Assembly: GCA_964398885.1 (NCBI GenBank)
Contig: CAYNOU010000094.1
Coordinates: 1 to 6,879 of the forward strand
Direction of reading: 5' to 3'
DNA length: 6,879 nucleotides
Origin: JAGMCF01 sp964398885
Lineage (GTDB): Bacteria; Cloacimonadota; Cloacimonadia; JGIOTU-2
Shown here one piece after another: positions 1 through 5,496 of the stretch. The notes beneath the pieces are model-generated. The model was not told where the DNA came from, did no database searches, and saw only the letters and a list, made by a program, of their open reading frames with translations. Made by a program: the position numbers and the translations under genes. The number at the start of each line of letters is the position of its first letter. The stretch's first letter is position 1.

Positions 1-52
1 AAAGTCAATGAAAATATAACCAAAAAAATAAAACTTATATGTAGGAGAAAAA

Positions 53-2005
53 ATGAGCAAAATAATTGGTATAGATTTGGGAACAACAAACAGTTGCGTC
101 TCTGTGATGGAAGGCGGCAAGCCAACTGTTATCCCAAATTCTGAAGGTGGAAGAACAACTCCATCGGTAGTTGGCTTCACAAAAGATGGAGAAAGACTAG
201 TTGGACAGCTTGCAAAACACCAGCTTATTACTAACTCAGAAAATACAGTTTATTCTATTAAAAGATTTATGGGAAGAAAGAAAAGTGAAGTAACTCGTGA
301 AGAGACAGAGGTTTCCTTCAATGTAAAAGCTGGTTCAAAAAATGAAGTGATAATTTACATTCCAAATGAAAAGAAAGATTTCACTCCTCAAGAGTTATCA
401 GCATTCGTTCTCAAAAAGATGAAAGAAACAGCAGAACAATATCTTGGAACTAAAATAGAAGAAGCTGTTATCACCGTTCCAGCATATTTTAATGATGCTC
501 AAAGACAGGCAACAAAAGACGCTGGAAAGATAGCCGGATTAAAGGTAGAACGAATAATTAATGAACCAACAGCAGCTGCATTAGCTTATGGTCTTGATAA
601 AAAGAAGAATGAAAAAATTGCGGTATATGACTTTGGCGGCGGCACATTTGATATATCCATTCTTGAAATTGGCGAAGGTGTTGTTGAAGTCCTTTCTACT
701 AACGGTAATACGCATCTTGGAGGTGATGATTTTGATAAAAGAATTTCAGATTGGATTATTAGTGAATTTAAAAAAAGCGATGGAATTGACCTCACCAAAG
801 ACCCAATGGCAATGCAGAGAATTCGGGAAGCTTCTGAAAAGGCAAAAATTGAATTGAGTGGAACCCAATCCACAAATATTAACCTCCCATATATTACTGC
901 AGATACCAGCGGTCCAAAACATCTATCTCTTAACTTAACCAGGTCACAATTTAACAGAATGATTGATGATTTGATTGAAGATAGCATAGGTCCTTGCAAA
1001 TTAGCAATAAGAGATGCAAAAATAACGGTTGATGATATTGATGAGGTTATCCTGGTTGGTGGCTCCACTCGTGTCCCAGCAGTCCTTGATGCTGTTAAAA
1101 ATTTCTTTAAAAAAGAACCTAATAAGAGCGTTAATCCAGATGAAGTTGTTGCAATAGGGGCGTCTATACAAGGAGGAATCTTAGCTGGCGATGAAAATCT
1201 AAAAGATATTCTACTCTTAGATGTAACTCCTCTATCATTGGGCATTGAAACCCTTGGCGGTGTGATGACAAGATTAATTGAGCGAAATACAACAATACCT
1301 GTAAAGAAAAGTCAGATATTTTCAACGGCTGCTGATAATCAAACCGCTGTATCTATTAATGTTTTGCAAGGTGAACGTGAAATGGCTGCACATAATAGAA
1401 CTTTAGGGCGATTTGACCTTGTCGGCATTCCCCCGGCTTCACGAGGCATTCCTCAAATAGAAGTTTCTTTTGATATTGATGCAAATGGTATACTTAATGT
1501 TTCAGCTGTTGACAAAGGAACCGGAAAGAAGCAACAAATTAAGATAGATAAAAGCGGTGCTCTTGATGAGTCTGAAATAGATAAAATGGTAAGAGAAGCA
1601 GAAGAACATGCTGAAGAGGATAAAAAATTGAAAGAACGTGTGCAGATGCGTAATGAATTTGACACATTGATTTTTACTACTGAAAAATCTCTTAAAGAAC
1701 ACGGCGATAAACTTAATCCAAAGGATAAAGAAGAGATTGAAAAAGCAATTAAAGAGGCAAAAGAAAAATTAACAAGTGAAGATATTGAGGTATTAAAGAA
1801 AGCCAGAGAAGAATTTGAGAAAAAAGCACAAAAAATAGGAGAAATTGTTTATCAAGAAGCTATTAAACAGCAGCAAGCTCAACAAGCAAAAGAACAATCT
1901 TACAAAGCTGAAGAGAAGACAAAAAAAGAGACATCAAAAAAGAAAACTGAACCAGGAGATGGTGAAGCTGTTGATGCTGATTTTGAAGTTGTAGATGATA
2001 AATAA
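53..2005 (+). CDS. dnaK: Molecular chaperone DnaK (Hsp70)
   Basis: ATP-dependent cytoplasmic chaperone that binds exposed hydrophobic segments of client proteins, with DnaJ stimulating its ATPase and GrpE exchanging nucleotide. The 650-residue length is normal for the family. The nucleotide-binding domain shows the phosphate-1 motif IDLGTTNS (about residues 7-14), VPAYFNDAQRQATKDAG (about 142-158), NEPTAAALAYG (170-180) and the phosphate-2 motif DFGGGTFD (193-200). The interdomain linker LLLDVTPLSLG follows near residue 390, then the substrate-binding beta domain, a charged helical lid, a Gln/Lys-rich tail and the conserved acidic end (EAVDADFEVVDDK). The segment after IKRFMGR includes the insertion characteristic of Gram-negative-type DnaK. 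The start is supported by AGGAG at 43-47, five bases before the ATG. Only 52 bases lie upstream and no CIRCE operator is visible there. Seen: motifs and length. Inferred: an upstream grpE. Confidence 0.99.
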   Translation: MSKIIGIDLGTTNSCVSVMEGGKPTVIPNSEGGRTTPSVVGFTKDGERLVGQLAKHQLITNSENTVYSIKRFMGRKKSEVTREETEVSFNVKAGSKNEVIIYIPNEKKDFTPQELSAFVLKKMKETAEQYLGTKIEEAVITVPAYFNDAQRQATKDAGKIAGLKVERIINEPTAAALAYGLDKKKNEKIAVYDFGGGTFDISILEIGEGVVEVLSTNGNTHLGGDDFDKRISDWIISEFKKSDGIDLTKDPMAMQRIREASEKAKIELSGTQSTNINLPYITADTSGPKHLSLNLTRSQFNRMIDDLIEDSIGPCKLAIRDAKITVDDIDEVILVGGSTRVPAVLDAVKNFFKKEPNKSVNPDEVVAIGASIQGGILAGDENLKDILLLDVTPLSLGIETLGGVMTRLIERNTTIPVKKSQIFSTAADNQTAVSINVLQGEREMAAHNRTLGRFDLVGIPPASRGIPQIEVSFDIDANGILNVSAVDKGTGKKQQIKIDKSGALDESEIDKMVREAEEHAEEDKKLKERVQMRNEFDTLIFTTEKSLKEHGDKLNPKDKEEIEKAIKEAKEKLTSEDIEVLKKAREEFEKKAQKIGEIVYQEAIKQQQAQQAKEQSYKAEEKTKKETSKKKTEPGDGEAVDADFEVVDDK

Positions 2006-2010
2006 AAATG

Positions 2011-2198
2011 TGCCACGGACAACACGAACTAACACGTACAACTTAGTTTTTCCTTATTAACTTTATTTGTATCAATTCTTGATTGTCCGCCAATGGTGTA
2101 CAAAGAATCCGTCTCTGACATAGATCTGCCAATGGAAAGATTCACAGTAAAAATAATAAATAAATTCAGTTAGTGCGAGTTCGTGTTTGTTCGTGGCA
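2011..2198. mobile_element. MITE-like element with terminal inverted repeats between dnaK and dnaJ
   Basis: The 208-base dnaK-dnaJ gap is almost filled by a 188-base unit bounded by imperfect inverted repeats. The left arm, 2011-2035, begins TGCCACGGACAACACGAACT. The right arm, 2173-2198, read on the opposite strand begins TGCCACGAACAAACACGAACT. By hand alignment about 22 of 26 positions match, with one gap. There is no ORF of useful length inside, so any movement would need a transposase supplied in trans. No convincing target-site duplication is visible, as both flanks are simply AT-rich. The interior carries an imperfect direct repeat: GCCAATGG at 2089-2096 and again at 2128-2135, each followed by an AAAGA(A)TTC/TCC-like sequence. 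It may be a non-autonomous mobile element or a dispersed palindromic repeat. If transcribed from dnaK, the arms could pair into a long stem just before the dnaJ start. Confidence 0.6.
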
Positions 2199-2206
2199 AG
2201 ATAATA
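2190..2206 (+). repeat. 17-base repeat upstream of dnaJ (copy 1)
   Basis: TTCGTGGCAAGATAATA here matches TTCGTGGTAAGATTATA at 4479-4495 at 15 of 17 positions. This copy ends 7 bases before the dnaJ ATG, and the other ends 9 bases before the oxidoreductase ATG. The first half belongs to the right arm of the inverted-repeat element at 2011-2198, and the second half extends past that arm towards the gene. The shared placement suggests members of one repeat family lying in the same orientation against two start codons. Neither the repeat nor the following bases give dnaJ a good Shine-Dalgarno sequence. Confidence 0.6.
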
Positions 2207-2213
2207 ATAAATT

Positions 2214-3371
2214 ATGGCAAAACGAGATTATTATGAAGTTTTGGGTGTTGACAAAAATGCTGGTAATAGCGAAATAAAAAGTGCTTACCGCAGACTTGCA
2301 ATGAAGTATCATCCTGACAAAAACAGGGATGATCCAAATGCTGCTGATAAATTTAAAGAAGCATCAGAAGCCTATGAAGTTCTAAGTGACCCTGAAAAAA
2401 GAAACCTTTATGACCAGTTTGGCCATGCCGGTGTTGATTCTCAGTTTGGTGCCGGTGGATTCCAATGGTCAAATTTTACACATGCTGGTGATTTTTCTGA
2501 CATTTTTGGTGATCTTGGAGGAATATTTGAAAACTTTTTTGGAGGTGCTTTTGGGGGATTTGGAGCGCGGACTCACCGCTATTCCGCCAATCGTGGTGAG
2601 GATTTAAAAATCTCTCTCTCTCTTACATTAGAAGAAATAGCGACAGGTGTTTCTAAAAAAATTAAAGTAAGCACAAAAAGTGAATGCGAATATTGTCATG
2701 GGACTGGCTCTGCTGACGGCAAAATTTCCACCTGTCCACAATGCAATGGTACAGGGCAGGTAAGACAGGTTAGACAATCATTCTTTGGACAAATGTCCAC
2801 TATTACTACCTGTCCAAAATGTCAAGGTAAAGGAACGATAATAAAAAACAAATGCACACACTGTTATGGAGAAGGACGAATTTCTAAAGTAAAAACTGTT
2901 AAAATTGATATTCCAGCTGGCATTGCTGGCGGACAATATCTAAAACTGCGAGGTCAAGGAAATGCTGGCAAACAAGGCGGACCTTCAGGTGATATATTGG
3001 TATTCATAAAAGAGAAAAGGAATGATATATTTGAAAGAGATGGACAAGATTTGATTTGCACTTTTCCAATAACCGTTAGTAAAACAGTTTTGGGCGGAAG
3101 CATTGATGTCCCAACTTTACAGAAACATATTAAAATGAAGATACCTTCCGGAATTCAATCCGGAAAAGTTTTCAGACTTAGAAGTCAGGGATTACCATAT
3201 CTTAACAGTTCAAGAAGAGGTGATTTATATGTTAAAATTATTGTTGTAATTCCAACTAAACTCTCAAGTAATGAGCGGGAATTATATAAAAAATTAGAAC
3301 CTTTTGACGAGAAAAGAAATCTAAAACCTGGGAAAACCTTTTTTGAAAAGTTAAAAGAGTATTTTGTTTAA
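2214..3371 (+). CDS. dnaJ: Chaperone protein DnaJ (Hsp40, type I)
   Basis: Cytoplasmic co-chaperone that delivers unfolded clients to DnaK and stimulates its ATPase. It is a complete type I (class A) protein of 385 residues. The J domain occupies roughly residues 1-72, with the HPD tripeptide at 33-35 and the QFG(H)AG end. A Gly/Phe-rich linker follows at about 70-120. The zinc-binding region has four intact CxxCxGxG repeats, with cysteine pairs at 158/161, 174/177, 200/203 and 214/217. The two C-terminal client-binding domains then run to the end (VKIDIPAGIAGGQYLKLRG and later IKMKIPSGIQSGKVFRLRSQG). It lies downstream of dnaK in the usual order but is separated from it by a 208-base repeat element. 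No strong ribosome binding site precedes the ATG: only GGCAAG-type sequence, about 14 bases upstream, at the edge of the element. The start is chosen because MAKRDYYEVLGV is the standard DnaJ N-terminus. Confidence 0.99.
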   Translation: MAKRDYYEVLGVDKNAGNSEIKSAYRRLAMKYHPDKNRDDPNAADKFKEASEAYEVLSDPEKRNLYDQFGHAGVDSQFGAGGFQWSNFTHAGDFSDIFGDLGGIFENFFGGAFGGFGARTHRYSANRGEDLKISLSLTLEEIATGVSKKIKVSTKSECEYCHGTGSADGKISTCPQCNGTGQVRQVRQSFFGQMSTITTCPKCQGKGTIIKNKCTHCYGEGRISKVKTVKIDIPAGIAGGQYLKLRGQGNAGKQGGPSGDILVFIKEKRNDIFERDGQDLICTFPITVSKTVLGGSIDVPTLQKHIKMKIPSGIQSGKVFRLRSQGLPYLNSSRRGDLYVKIIVVIPTKLSSNERELYKKLEPFDEKRNLKPGKTFFEKLKEYFV

Positions 3372-3387
3372 GGTTAATTACATCATA

Positions 3388-3412
3388 CCAGAGGCAGACC
3401 CGCCTTTGCTGG
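3388..3412. repeat. Small imperfect palindrome after dnaJ
   Basis: CCAG-AGGC (3388-3395) can pair with GCCT (3402-3405) and CTGG (3409-3412), leaving a 6-base loop and a 3-base bulge. It is noticeably more GC-rich than the AT-rich gap around it. It resembles the GC-rich dispersed palindromes often found between genes in repeat-rich genomes, but I cannot test copy number here. No run of T follows, so it is not a classical intrinsic terminator. Confidence 0.35.
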
Positions 3413-3472
3413 AAAAACACATAAAGGGCCACAATCCGCTTTTCAGTCTTAACCCTCAGACAGGGAAAATAA

Positions 3473-3527
3473 ATCATTCTATTAAAATAGAAAAATTATT
3501 GACAGTATAATAACGCTTAGATTTTTT
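3473..3527 (+). repeat. Direct repeat flanking the hicBA/rsmE' segment, copy 1
   Basis: This stretch aligns with 4296-4348. The shared order is ATCATTYTATTAAA, then the identical core AAAATTATTGACA (3492-3504 and 4313-4325), then a run of six T at the same distance from the core (3522-3527 and 4343-4348). By hand about 42 of 55 aligned positions agree, and many of the differences after the core are transitions. The two copies bracket about 770 bases holding hicB, hicA and the rsmE remnant. Each contains TTGACA, but neither has a good -10 element 17 bases further on, so a shared promoter is not supported. AT-richness inflates the similarity. Confidence 0.5.
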
Positions 3528-3621
3528 AGCAGACATCTCAACTGAACATATATATCTATAAAGTAAAAATAATAGGTCTTAAAGTTTAAGTATGTTTTTG
3601 TTAAATGACCTTGCAAGTTTT

Positions 3622-3627
3622 AGGAGG
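3622..3627 (+). promoter_or_regulatory. Ribosome binding site that fixes the hicB start
   Basis: A consensus AGGAGG lies 7 bases before the ATG at 3635. This favours that ATG over the upstream in-frame ATG at 3605, which would place the Shine-Dalgarno inside the gene and add ten residues (MTLQVLGGNK) foreign to HicB proteins. It is the strongest ribosome binding site in the window, consistent with an antitoxin that must be made in excess of its toxin. Confidence 0.85.
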
Positions 3628-3634
3628 CAATAAA

Positions 3635-3841
3635 ATGAGACAAATAATTATCTATCCAGGTGAAGATAACTATTGGGTCGCTGAATGTCCTAGTTTACCA
3701 GGATGTATTAGTCAGGGTAAAACAAAGGAAGACGCAATTACGAATATAAAAGAGGCTATACAAGGCTATATTATGGCACTTGAAGAAGATTGTCTTCCTG
3801 TTCCTGAAGAGCAGTTTGAAACATTAGTAGTTGCTGTATGA
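3635..3841 (+). CDS. hicB: HicB-family antitoxin (short form)
   Basis: Antitoxin that would bind and block the HicA mRNA-cleaving toxin encoded next to it. The 68-residue protein is essentially one HicB partial RNase H-like fold: an opening strand RQIIIYPGED, then YWVAECPSLPGCISQGKT (about residues 13-30), the helix KEDAITNIKEAIQGYIMAL, and a short tail with PVPEE. The motif CPSLPGCxSxGxTxEEA is the family hallmark. There is no C-terminal helix-turn-helix or ribbon-helix-helix domain, unlike longer HicB proteins, so autorepression through its own DNA-binding domain is not expected. The gene has a strong AGGAGG site and its stop overlaps the hicA start in ATGA. The order antitoxin-then-toxin is the reverse of E. 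coli hicAB but is common for short-HicB pairs. Family assignment is from sequence; toxin neutralisation is inferred. Confidence 0.93.
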   Translation: MRQIIIYPGEDNYWVAECPSLPGCISQGKTKEDAITNIKEAIQGYIMALEEDCLPVPEEQFETLVVAV

Positions 3842-4059
3842 GCAAACTACCAAAAATTTCCGGTCGCCAATGTGTTAACGCATTAGAAAAGATGGGATTC
3901 TACTTTAAACGACAGCATGGTAGCCATATTATACTTCGTAGAGATGAACCTTTTACGCAGATTGTTGTACCTGACCATAAAGAACTTGATAGAGGAACAT
4001 TACGAGCTATCATTCGGCAATCAGGGCTCACTATTGATGAATTTATTAAGTGTCTATGA
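3838..4059 (+). CDS. hicA: HicA-family toxin (mRNA interferase)
   Basis: Small toxin of the HicA/YcfA family, which folds like a double-stranded RNA-binding domain and cleaves mRNA when not bound by HicB. The 73-residue length is typical. It begins with the usual LPKISGRQCVNALEKMGF, has the catalytic histidine in QHGSHIILRR (His30), and ends with the conserved VPDHKELDRGTLRAIIRQSG followed by LTIDEFIKCL. All expected features are present, so the toxin looks intact. Its ATG overlaps the hicB stop by four bases (ATGA), so translation is probably coupled to that of the antitoxin, and no separate promoter is visible. It sits between dnaJ and a decayed rsmE fragment, which suggests the pair arrived in, or replaced part of, a housekeeping operon. 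Confidence 0.94.
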   Translation: MSKLPKISGRQCVNALEKMGFYFKRQHGSHIILRRDEPFTQIVVPDHKELDRGTLRAIIRQSGLTIDEFIKCL

Positions 4060-4104
4060 CATTGCCATTTCATTTAACATTCCACTATATTCTTCCCTGC
4101 CTTC

Positions 4105-4287
4105 ATGTCTATAGATTCAAAAAAATCTATCTTCTTGATAGGTGATCTCGTATGTGTATCTGAAGAAAAAGAAATAGAATTTGCAAAAAAATATTCGGCA
4201 AAAACAATTAGTTTAGGTAGTCATATAACGAGATGGCAAACAGCAGCAATAGATATAACTGCAAATGCTTTCTTTTATCACCTATAA
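4105..4287 (+). pseudogene. rsmE: Degenerate 3' fragment of rsmE (16S rRNA m3U1498 methyltransferase)
   Basis: The 60-residue reading matches the C-terminal end of RsmE, the SPOUT-class enzyme that methylates N3 of U1498 in 16S rRNA. IFLIG, then SEEKEIEFAKKYSAKTISLG, then TAAIDITANAF follow the order of the family's last knot segment. Two signature SAM-binding motifs are damaged. The family's IGPEGGFS reads IGDLVCVS, and LGxRILRxETAA reads LGSHITRWQTAA. The first three-quarters of the gene (the PUA-like domain and most of the methyltransferase domain) is absent. The frame is open only from about 4078, 18 bases after the hicA stop, and no Shine-Dalgarno precedes the ATG at 4105. In many bacteria rsmE lies just downstream of dnaJ (often after prmA), so this is the expected neighbour reduced to a relic. 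Translation is unlikely. The identification rests on motif order, not on a search. Confidence 0.75.
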
Positions 4288-4295
4288 AAAGACAT

Positions 4296-4348
4296 ATCAT
4301 TTTATTAAACTGAAAATTATTGACAATATGACCACCTCTAACTTTTTT
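4296..4348 (+). repeat. Direct repeat flanking the hicBA/rsmE' segment, copy 2
   Basis: Second copy of the repeat at 3473-3527, sharing the core AAAATTATTGACA (4313-4325) and the run of six T 17 bases after TTGACA (4343-4348). It begins 8 bases after the stop of the rsmE remnant. The first copy begins about 100 bases after the dnaJ stop. This arrangement could reflect a duplication linked to the rearrangement that removed most of rsmE. Whether similarity continues past the T run (GACTTTAATTGAA here against GACATCTCAACTGAA there) is suggestive but uncertain. Confidence 0.5.
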
Positions 4349-4413
4349 GACTTTAATTGAAATAAATAGAAATCATAACCAAAAAATAAAATAGATAATA
4401 AGTTTCGTGCCCG

Positions 4414-4474
4414 CCCTGTGAAATATTTTCTGTTTACTAATCATACTATTTTTCTTATCGGTTATTTCACGGGG
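4414..4474. repeat. Inverted repeat upstream of the oxidoreductase gene
   Basis: CCCTGTGAAATA (4414-4425) can pair with TATTTCACGGGG (4463-4474) over 12 base pairs, including one G-T wobble, around a loop of 37 bases. It lies 30 bases before the start codon. No T run follows the second arm, so it is not a typical terminator for the upstream genes. It could be a repeat-family remnant or form a structure in the leader of the downstream transcript. Confidence 0.5.
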
Positions 4475-4485
4475 TTATTTCGTGG
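4460..4485 (+). repeat. Tandem 13-base repeat
   Basis: GGTTATTTCACGG (4460-4472) is followed directly by GGTTATTTCGTGG (4473-4485), identical at 11 of 13 positions, with both differences being transitions. The first unit supplies most of the right arm of the hairpin at 4414-4474. The second leads into the 17-base repeat shared with the dnaJ upstream region. Confidence 0.6.
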
Positions 4486-4495
4486 TAAGATTATA
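4479..4495 (+). repeat. 17-base repeat upstream of the oxidoreductase gene (copy 2)
   Basis: TTCGTGGTAAGATTATA matches TTCGTGGCAAGATAATA at 2190-2206 in 15 of 17 positions, in the same orientation and at almost the same distance from a start codon (9 bases here, 7 before dnaJ). Here it is followed by TAGGA, a modest ribosome binding site that the dnaJ copy lacks. Confidence 0.6.
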
Positions 4496-4504
4496 TAGGA
4501 AAAT

Positions 4505-5491
4505 ATGAAAATCGGAGTTATTGGCATAGGACACCTCGGACAGCATCATGCACGGATTTTTTCAGAATTAGATGATTCTGAACTTATTGGAGTGTATGAT
4601 ATTGACTTTCAAAGAGCAGAGACTATTGCTCAACAAAATCATTGTAAGAATTTCCACACAGTAAAGGACTTACTAAAAAAAGTTGATGCTGTAAGTATTG
4701 CTACTCCAACTACAACTCATTTCAATTATTGTAAAGAAAGTCTAAACACGGGAAAACACATTTTCGTTGAAAAACCAATTTGCAGTAATTTAGAAGATGC
4801 AAAAGAATTGGTTTCTATTGCAGAAAACAACAATCTGAAAATCCAGGTTGGCCATATTGAACGGTTTAATCCAGCAATTATGGCTCTTTCTAAAATTTTG
4901 CTCAACCCAATTTTTATTGAAGCAAATCGCATAGCACCTTTTACACCCCGCGGAAGTGATGTCCCGGTAGTTCTTGACTTAATGATTCACGATATTGATG
5001 TTATTTTATCGCTGATGAGAAGCAGAGTAAAAAACATAAAGGCAGTCGGTATCCCTATATTGACAAACGATATTGACATTGCAAATGCAAAGATAGAGTT
5101 TGAAAATGGAGCACTTGCAAATATTACAGCGAGCCGTATCTCTTTAAAGCGAGAGAGAAAAATCAGATTCTTTCAGAAAAATATGTATATCTCCTTAGAC
5201 TATCAAAAAAAAGATGTGCAGGTAGTTAAAAAAAGTGTTGAAATAGAACAAGTAATGAAAGAAATAATGTCAGGAAAAAGGCAGCCAGATATTTCAGAAT
5301 TATATAATAGGCAAAAGTTGGAAATCATTGAAAAAGAACCATTAAAATCAGAACTAGAAAATTTTGTTGATGCCATTCAAAATAACAAGCGACCCATTGT
5401 TAACGGGCAGGATGGATACGAAGCATTAAGAGTTGCTTTTCTGATTATGAAAGATATTGAAAAAAACAGAAAGGAATCTAAACTAATTTAG
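4505..5491 (+). CDS. Gfo/Idh/MocA-family NAD(P)-dependent sugar oxidoreductase
   Basis: Probable cytoplasmic dehydrogenase acting on a sugar or nucleotide sugar. The 328-residue protein has the N-terminal Rossmann dinucleotide-binding motif GIGHLGQHH (about residues 7-15), the family EKP motif with the catalytic-region lysine (89-91, in HIFVEKPI), then GHIERFNPA (116-124), RGSDVPVVLDLMIHDIDVI (149-167, with the HD pair at 162-163) and ITASRISLKRERKIRFF (207-223). The combination GHIERFNPA, LDLMIHDID and SRxSLKRERK recalls the subgroup encoded in lipid A (lpx) gene clusters, to which the UDP-GlcNAc 3-dehydrogenase GnnA is related. No lpx gene or aminotransferase partner is visible here, so the substrate is unproven. 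TAGGA lies 4 bases before the ATG. The stop is 5 bases before asnS, suggesting co-transcription. Confidence 0.9.
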   Translation: MKIGVIGIGHLGQHHARIFSELDDSELIGVYDIDFQRAETIAQQNHCKNFHTVKDLLKKVDAVSIATPTTTHFNYCKESLNTGKHIFVEKPICSNLEDAKELVSIAENNNLKIQVGHIERFNPAIMALSKILLNPIFIEANRIAPFTPRGSDVPVVLDLMIHDIDVILSLMRSRVKNIKAVGIPILTNDIDIANAKIEFENGALANITASRISLKRERKIRFFQKNMYISLDYQKKDVQVVKKSVEIEQVMKEIMSGKRQPDISELYNRQKLEIIEKEPLKSELENFVDAIQNNKRPIVNGQDGYEALRVAFLIMKDIEKNRKESKLI

Positions 5492-5496
5492 CACTT

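Noticed and set aside
1..52. CIRCE (HrcA operator) upstream of dnaK
   Set aside because: No TTAGCACTC-N9-GAGTGCTAA-like inverted repeat is present in the 52 bases available. It could lie upstream of the window.
586..1245. Long minus-strand open frame inside dnaK
   Set aside because: It is fully contained in a highly conserved dnaK and has no recognisable protein features: a shadow of strong codon constraint.
2011..2198. CRISPR-like repeats in the dnaK-dnaJ gap, from recurring ACGAAC words
   Set aside because: The recurrences are two inverted arms at the ends of one unit, not regularly spaced direct repeats with spacers.
3256..3477. Minus-strand open frame overlapping the dnaJ end
   Set aside because: Half overlaps conserved dnaJ coding sequence, with no recognisable domain or ribosome binding site.
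3355..3510. Open frame after dnaJ reading ...NYIIPEADPPLLEKHIKGH... as a possible start of rsmE or another small gene
   Set aside because: There is no ATG, GTG or well-placed ribosome binding site, no RsmE N-terminal motif, and the open stretch is largely created by the palindrome at 3388-3412 and the repeat that follows.
3499..3527. TTGACA and TATAAT as a promoter for hicBA
   Set aside because: TATAAT (3506-3511) is only one base after TTGACA (3499-3504), so they cannot be a -35/-10 pair. Seventeen bases after TTGACA there is only a run of T, and no suitable -35 lies upstream of TATAAT.
3605..3634. Longer hicB start at ATG 3605
   Set aside because: It lacks its own ribosome binding site and would place the AGGAGG at 3622-3627 inside the gene. 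The added residues do not belong to the HicB fold.
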